Source: Verrucomicrobiales bacterium
Lineage (GTDB): Bacteria; Verrucomicrobiota; Verrucomicrobiia; Verrucomicrobiales; DEV007
Direction of reading: 5' to 3'
DNA: 9,777 nucleotides
Assembly (NCBI GenBank): GCA_003232855.1
Contig: QIKC01000211.1
Coordinates: forward strand, 1 to 9,777
This document shows positions 6,281 to 9,777 of this stretch, one piece after another. The notes under the pieces are model-generated. The model saw nothing but the letters and a program-made list of their open reading frames with translations. It made no database searches and had not been told where the DNA came from. The stretch's first letter is position 1. Every line of letters starts with the position of its first letter. The translations under genes were made by a program, and so were the position numbers.

Positions 6281-6315
6281 TGTGGAAATTTAAAAAAAAT
6301 GGAAAGCGAGTTTAA
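6280..6315 (+). CDS. Candidate micro-ORF, 11-residue basic peptide
   Basis: ATG at 6280 is preceded by GGAGG (6268-6272) at 7 nt, the only canonical Shine-Dalgarno arrangement found in the window. It encodes MWKFKKNGKRV and then TAA. Five of the eleven residues are Lys or Arg. No gene follows on this strand, so it is not obviously a leader peptide for anything. In a region this AT-rich it may be chance, and the same bases overlap a candidate promoter of the opposite gene. No homologous family is recognised. Confidence 0.15.
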   Translation: MWKFKKNGKRV

Positions 6316-6320
6316 ATCAA

Positions 6321-6351
6321 ACCGCTGATTACGCGAATTAACACCGATTTA
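6321..6351. repeat. Degenerate GATTA-type periodic repeat
   Basis: On the plus strand CTGATTACG, CGAATTAAC and CCGATTTA follow one another, with ATTA/ATTT at 6328, 6337 and 6347, a period of 9-10 nt. It resembles the intergenic repeats of the GATTACGCTGATTAACACAGATT kind that I recall from many environmental bacterial genomes. Only one degenerate copy is visible here, so the family assignment is from memory. Confidence 0.35.
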
Positions 6352-6485
6352 TTGAAGGCTTCCCAGTTCTTGAATTTTCCGTAACCATTCAGGTCTCGAA
6401 GAGTCGCGCGTCAGTGTTTGGCAAGAGCCTCAACTCTCTCCTCACTAGTATTTTCGCGCATTCATTCCTTCCACATCGCCCCCAG

Positions 6486-6529
6486 CGGACGGCAAGTCCG
6501 TGCTCCCGAATGCACGCTACGGGGCATTC
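6486..6529. repeat. Two tandem hairpins downstream of pyruvate carboxylase
   Basis: The first hairpin is CGGAC (6486-6490), loop GGCAA, GTCCG (6496-6500). The second is GAATGC (6508-6513), a ten-base loop, and GCATTC (6524-6529). They lie 28-71 nt beyond the carboxylase stop on the minus strand and have no U-run, so they could be 3'-end processing or stabilising structures. Alternatively they are a copy of a dispersed palindromic intergenic repeat of the AGCGGAC...GTCCG type. One copy in the window does not decide between these. Confidence 0.4.
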
Positions 6530-6556
6530 ATCGTTTTGAATTGGAGTGCCTGCTCG

Positions 6557-9500
6557 CTACACTAGAACCAGCAAGAGGTCGCCGGTTTCGACGGTGTCGC
6601 CGGCGGCGACTTCGATTTTTTCGACCGTGCCGCTGCGCGGGGCGGTGATCGAGGTGTACATTTTCATCGCCTCCAGAGTCAGCAACGGGTCGCCGGCTTC
6701 CACTTTGTTGCCGACGCTGACCGTCAGTTCGGCGATGAGCCCGGGCATCGGTGCGCCGATTTGGCTGGGGTCGCTCTCGTCGGCTTTCGGGCGGGCGATG
6801 GTGGTCGGTGTGAGGGTCGTGTCCAACACGGAGGTGTGACGGGCGGCGCCGTTGATCTCGAAGATGACGTTGCGCTTCGCCTCGCCGTCGGGGTCGCCGA
6901 CGTGGACGAGGCGCACGAAGAGGGTCTTGCCGACTTCGATGTCGATGCTGATCTCTTCGCTGGGCATCAGGCCGTAGAAATAGGCTGGGGTGGGCAGCAC
7001 GGAGACGTCGCTGAAGAGGCGTTTGCTCTTGGCGAATTCGAGGAACACCTGCGGGTACATGAGGTAGCTCCAGACTTCGTCGTCGGTCGGGTTGTGCCGC
7101 AGTTTGGTCTTGAGCTCGGCGCGCACCGCATCGAGATCCACCGCTTCGGCGTGGGCGCCGGGTCGGTCGGTGATCGCCGTTGTGGTATCGCCGAGGATGA
7201 CTTTCTGCACGTCGGCAGGCCAGCCGCCCATCGGCTGCCCGAGGCCGCCGGCTAACATATCGACCACCGATTCTGGGAAGGCGGTGCCCGGCGGCAGATT
7301 GATGACGTCGGCGGGGCGAATGTTCTGGGTGACGAGGAACATGGTCATGTCGCCGACCACTTTGCTAGAGGGCGTGACTTTGACGATGTCGCCGAATAGC
7401 TCGTTAACCTCGGCGTAGCAACGGGCGATCTCCGGCCAGCGATCTCCGAGCCCCATCGATTCGGCCTGCTCTTTGAGGTTGGTGAATTGGCCGCCGGGCA
7501 TCTCGTGTAGATAGACCTCTGCGGTGCCGTGTGGCGGCGAGGTGTCGAAGGGGAAGTAGAATTTGCGCACGCCTTCCCAGTAATCGGAGAATTCGTCGAG
7601 CGCGGCGCGGTCGAGCCCGGTGGCGCGCTCGGTGTTTTCGAGGGCGGCGACGATCGAGTTGAGGCAGGGCTGGCTGGTGGATCCGGAGAGTGCGGAGAGC
7701 GCGGCGTCGGCGATGTCCACCCCGGCATCGGCGGCGCGGAGGATCGACGAGGCGTTGATGCCGCTGGTGTCGTGGGTGTGGAAGTGAACCGGCAGGCCGA
7801 CTTCTTCTTTGAGCGTGCGCACCAGTTTTTCCGCAGCGTAGGGGCGACAGAGCCCGGCCATGTCCTTGATACACAGCATATGGGCGCCCATTTGCTTGAG
7901 CTCGTTGGCCAGCTTGACGTAGTATTTGAGGGTGTACTTGTCGCGGCTCGGGTCGAGGATGTCGCCGGTGTAGCAGAGCGCTGCCTCGCACAACCCGAAT
8001 TCGGTGTCGCGCACCGCTTCCATGGCCGCCTTCATGTTGGGTGTGTAGTTGAGCGAGTCGAAGATACGGAAGATGTCCATGCCGCGCTCGGCGGCGTGTT
8101 TGACGAAGCCTTTGACGACGTTGTCGGGGTAGTTCGAGTAACCCACCGCGTTGGAGCCGCGGAAGAGCATTTGGAAGAGGATATTGGGAATTTTTTCGCG
8201 CAGGCTGGTGAGTCTTTCCCAAGGATCGTCGCGCAGGAAGCGCATGGAGGAGTCGAAGGTGGCGCCGCCCCACATTTCCAAGCTGAAGAGTTCGGGGGCG
8301 CGGCGCGCGACGGCGTCGGCGACTGCCAGCATATCGTAGCTGCGCACGCGGGTGGCCAGTAGCGACTGGTGGGCATCGCGGAAGGTGGTGTCGGTGAGCA
8401 GCAGTTGCTTTTGTTCGAGGATCCAAGCGGTGAACTTTTCCGGCCCGAGTTCGTGCAGGCGGTCGCGGGTGCCGGGAGGTGGCGGGTTCTTGTGGTCGCA
8501 GGGCGGCACGCGCACCGGCGTCAGCGGAGAGCTCGGCTTTTGGCCCTTGGCGTTGGGGTTGCCGTTGACGACGACGTCTCCGAGGAAGTTCAAAAGCTTG
8601 GTCGCGCGGTCGCGGCGCGGTTTGAACTGGAAGAGTTCGGGCGTGGTGTCGATCAGGCGGGTGGTCGCCTTACCGGCGCGGAACTCGTCGTTGGCGATGA
8701 CGTTGAGCAGAAACGGAATGTTGGTTTTTACTCCGCGGATACGGAACTCGCGCAAAGCACGGTTCGCCCGCTGCAGGGCAATTTCGAAGTTTGGCGCGTG
8801 CGTGGTCATCTTCACCAGCATCGAATCGTAAAATGGCGTCACCGTCGCACCGGTGGTTCCCAAGGCGCCATCGAGACGGATGCCATGCCCTGCGGCTGAA
8901 CGGTATGTGAGGATTTTTCCCGTATCGGGCGTAAAATTGTTTTCGGGGTCTTCGGTGGTGATTCGGCACTGTACGGCGACGCCGTTGCGCTCGATATCCG
9001 CTTGTGCGGGCATGGCGATCTCGGGGCTGTCGAGCGCGTAGCCCTGGGCGATGAGGATCTGGGTGCGGACGATGTCGATGTTGGTGATCTCCTCGGTGAC
9101 GGTGTGTTCCACCTGGATGCGCGGGTTCATTTCGATGAAGAACCAGTCGCCGTGATCGTCATCGACGAGGAATTCGACGGTGCCCGCGTTGTCGTAGTCG
9201 ATGGCTTTGGCGATTTTTACCGCCGCCGCGCAGAGTTCCTCGCGCAGCCCGTCCGGCAAGTTGATCGACGGCGCGATCTCGATGACCTTCTGGTGGCGGC
9301 GCTGCACCGAGCAATCACGCTCGTGCAGGTGGACGACATTGCCGTGCTGGTCGCCGATGATCTGCACTTCGATGTGCTTGGCGCGTTTGATGAAGCGTTC
9401 GAGAAATACCGAATCGTTGCCGAAGGAGCGCAGTGCCTCGGCCTGCGCCTCGGTGAGCAGGCGGTCGAGATCCTCTTCTTTTTCGACGACGCGCATGCCG

Positions 9501-9777
9501 CGTCCGCCGCCACCGAAGGCGGCTTTGATGATCAGCGGAAAGCCGATTCCGCGGGCGACCTTCAGCGCTTCCTTGCGATCGGAGATCGGCTCTTCGGTGC
9601 CGGGGAGCACGGAGACGTTGATTTTTTTCGCCTCGGCGCGGGCGGCCATTTTGTCACCCATGCGGTCGAGTACCTCCGGTCGTGGCCCGACGAAAGCGAT
9701 GTCGTTATCGCGGCAGGCACGGGCAAAATCGGCGTTTTCTGAGAGAAAGCCGTAGCCGGGGTGGATGGCGTCGATTC
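6557..9777 (-). CDS. pyc: Pyruvate carboxylase, 5' end cut by window edge
   Basis: Biotin-dependent cytoplasmic enzyme that carboxylates pyruvate to oxaloacetate with ATP and bicarbonate, feeding the TCA cycle and gluconeogenesis. 1072 residues are visible. The 38 codons before the Met at 9661 continue the reading frame to the window edge and read as the biotin carboxylase N-terminal lobe (DAIHPGYGFLSEN), so about 75-80 residues are missing and 9661 is not the start. Numbering from that Met, the ATP-grasp part has Lys46, the loop FGGGGRGM (49-56) and EMNPRIQVEH (177-186). The carboxyltransferase domain begins with DTTFRDAHQSLLATR (424-438) and has the lysine expected to be carboxylated, Lys599 (CIKDMAGL), and metal ligands in HTH (628-630). 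The C-terminal biotinyl domain has EAMKM with the biotinylated Lys1000, and the protein ends at 1034. All three activities lie on one chain, as in the alpha-4 type, and no key residue seen is missing. The stop is TAG at 6557-6559. The DUF3179 gene lies 339 bp downstream on the same strand and is probably unrelated. Confidence 0.97.
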   Translation of the reverse strand, partial: IDAIHPGYGFLSENADFARACRDNDIAFVGPRPEVLDRMGDKMAARAEAKKINVSVLPGTEEPISDRKEALKVARGIGFPLIIKAAFGGGGRGMRVVEKEEDLDRLLTEAQAEALRSFGNDSVFLERFIKRAKHIEVQIIGDQHGNVVHLHERDCSVQRRHQKVIEIAPSINLPDGLREELCAAAVKIAKAIDYDNAGTVEFLVDDDHGDWFFIEMNPRIQVEHTVTEEITNIDIVRTQILIAQGYALDSPEIAMPAQADIERNGVAVQCRITTEDPENNFTPDTGKILTYRSAAGHGIRLDGALGTTGATVTPFYDSMLVKMTTHAPNFEIALQRANRALREFRIRGVKTNIPFLLNVIANDEFRAGKATTRLIDTTPELFQFKPRRDRATKLLNFLGDVVVNGNPNAKGQKPSSPLTPVRVPPCDHKNPPPPGTRDRLHELGPEKFTAWILEQKQLLLTDTTFRDAHQSLLATRVRSYDMLAVADAVARRAPELFSLEMWGGATFDSSMRFLRDDPWERLTSLREKIPNILFQMLFRGSNAVGYSNYPDNVVKGFVKHAAERGMDIFRIFDSLNYTPNMKAAMEAVRDTEFGLCEAALCYTGDILDPSRDKYTLKYYVKLANELKQMGAHMLCIKDMAGLCRPYAAEKLVRTLKEEVGLPVHFHTHDTSGINASSILRAADAGVDIADAALSALSGSTSQPCLNSIVAALENTERATGLDRAALDEFSDYWEGVRKFYFPFDTSPPHGTAEVYLHEMPGGQFTNLKEQAESMGLGDRWPEIARCYAEVNELFGDIVKVTPSSKVVGDMTMFLVTQNIRPADVINLPPGTAFPESVVDMLAGGLGQPMGGWPADVQKVILGDTTTAITDRPGAHAEAVDLDAVRAELKTKLRHNPTDDEVWSYLMYPQVFLEFAKSKRLFSDVSVLPTPAYFYGLMPSEEISIDIEVGKTLFVRLVHVGDPDGEAKRNVIFEINGAARHTSVLDTTLTPTTIARPKADESDPSQIGAPMPGLIAELTVSVGNKVEAGDPLLTLEAMKMYTSITAPRSGTVEKIEVAAGDTVETGDLLLVLV

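Larger units (their letters stand above)
6218..6556. other. 339-bp gene-poor region between DUF3179 and pyruvate carboxylase genes
   Basis: No full gene is present. The half near DUF3179 (6218-6360) is AT-rich and contains a small palindrome CCGAT-TCG-ATCGG (6227-6239), a possible promoter -10 for DUF3179, a plus-strand micro-ORF with a strong Shine-Dalgarno, and a periodic GATTA-type repeat. The half near pyruvate carboxylase contains two tandem hairpins. It also has a second very short minus-strand ORF (6411-6461, 16 residues, ending ERVEALAKH) with AAGGA four bases before its ATG. Neither short ORF can be confirmed by sequence alone. No intrinsic terminator with a U-run was seen after the carboxylase stop. 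Confidence 0.6.

Noticed and set aside
6418..6839. Plus-strand frames entering the carboxylase 3' end
   Set aside because: They have no recognisable domain and overlap the biotinyl domain coding sequence in antisense.
7529..9742. Long plus-strand open frames opposite pyruvate carboxylase
   Set aside because: They mirror the codon bias of a GC-rich gene on the other strand; their translations are low-complexity and match no family.
1..9777. CRISPR array, IS element, prophage, toxin-antitoxin or defence gene
   Set aside because: No spacer-repeat series, transposase, integrase or defence-type domain was found on either strand.

Overview
This 9.8 kb window looks like ordinary chromosome from a GC-rich, free-living heterotrophic bacterium, most likely of the PVC superphylum (Verrucomicrobiota is my best guess). 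The evidence is indirect: a secreted Gfo/Idh/MocA-like protein beside a sugar isomerase-type TIM barrel, a DUF3179 protein, a single-chain pyruvate carboxylase, and genes that mostly lack a Shine-Dalgarno sequence. No phage, IS, CRISPR or defence genes are visible, and I find no clear undescribed system. The oddest part is a low-GC stretch around the DUF3179 gene.

Left part (1-2598): a tRNA-Arg(CCG) on the plus strand overlaps, tail to tail, the 3' end of an M48 lipoprotein peptidase gene on the minus strand. Upstream of that peptidase on the same strand lie a TIM-barrel sugar phosphate isomerase/epimerase and an alpha/beta hydrolase. The gaps are 52 and 53 bp, so the three form a plausible operon (hydrolase, isomerase, peptidase).

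Middle (2599-4636): a 121-bp divergent intergenic region separates that operon from two plus-strand genes, a DhnA-type class I aldolase and a secreted Gfo/Idh/MocA-like protein. The 105-bp gap between these two can fold into a nested stem. Together the isomerase, aldolase and oxidoreductase-like protein suggest carbohydrate or polyol catabolism, but no substrate can be read from the sequence.

AT-rich segment (about 4640-6480): a DUF3179 gene on the minus strand, at roughly 40-45% GC in sampled lines against about 67% in a sampled line of the pyruvate carboxylase gene. Both flanks carry degenerate repeats with a period of about 10 nt. The left flank also holds a short coding-like tail that could be the remnant of a lost gene. 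The right flank (6218-6556) has a micro-ORF with a strong Shine-Dalgarno, a second periodic repeat and two tandem hairpins. The segment may have been acquired separately or inserted.

Right part (6557-9777): pyruvate carboxylase on the minus strand, complete at its C-terminus (biotinyl domain) and cut by the window edge within the biotin carboxylase domain. It makes oxaloacetate for anaplerosis and gluconeogenesis, a route that the class I aldolase could also serve.
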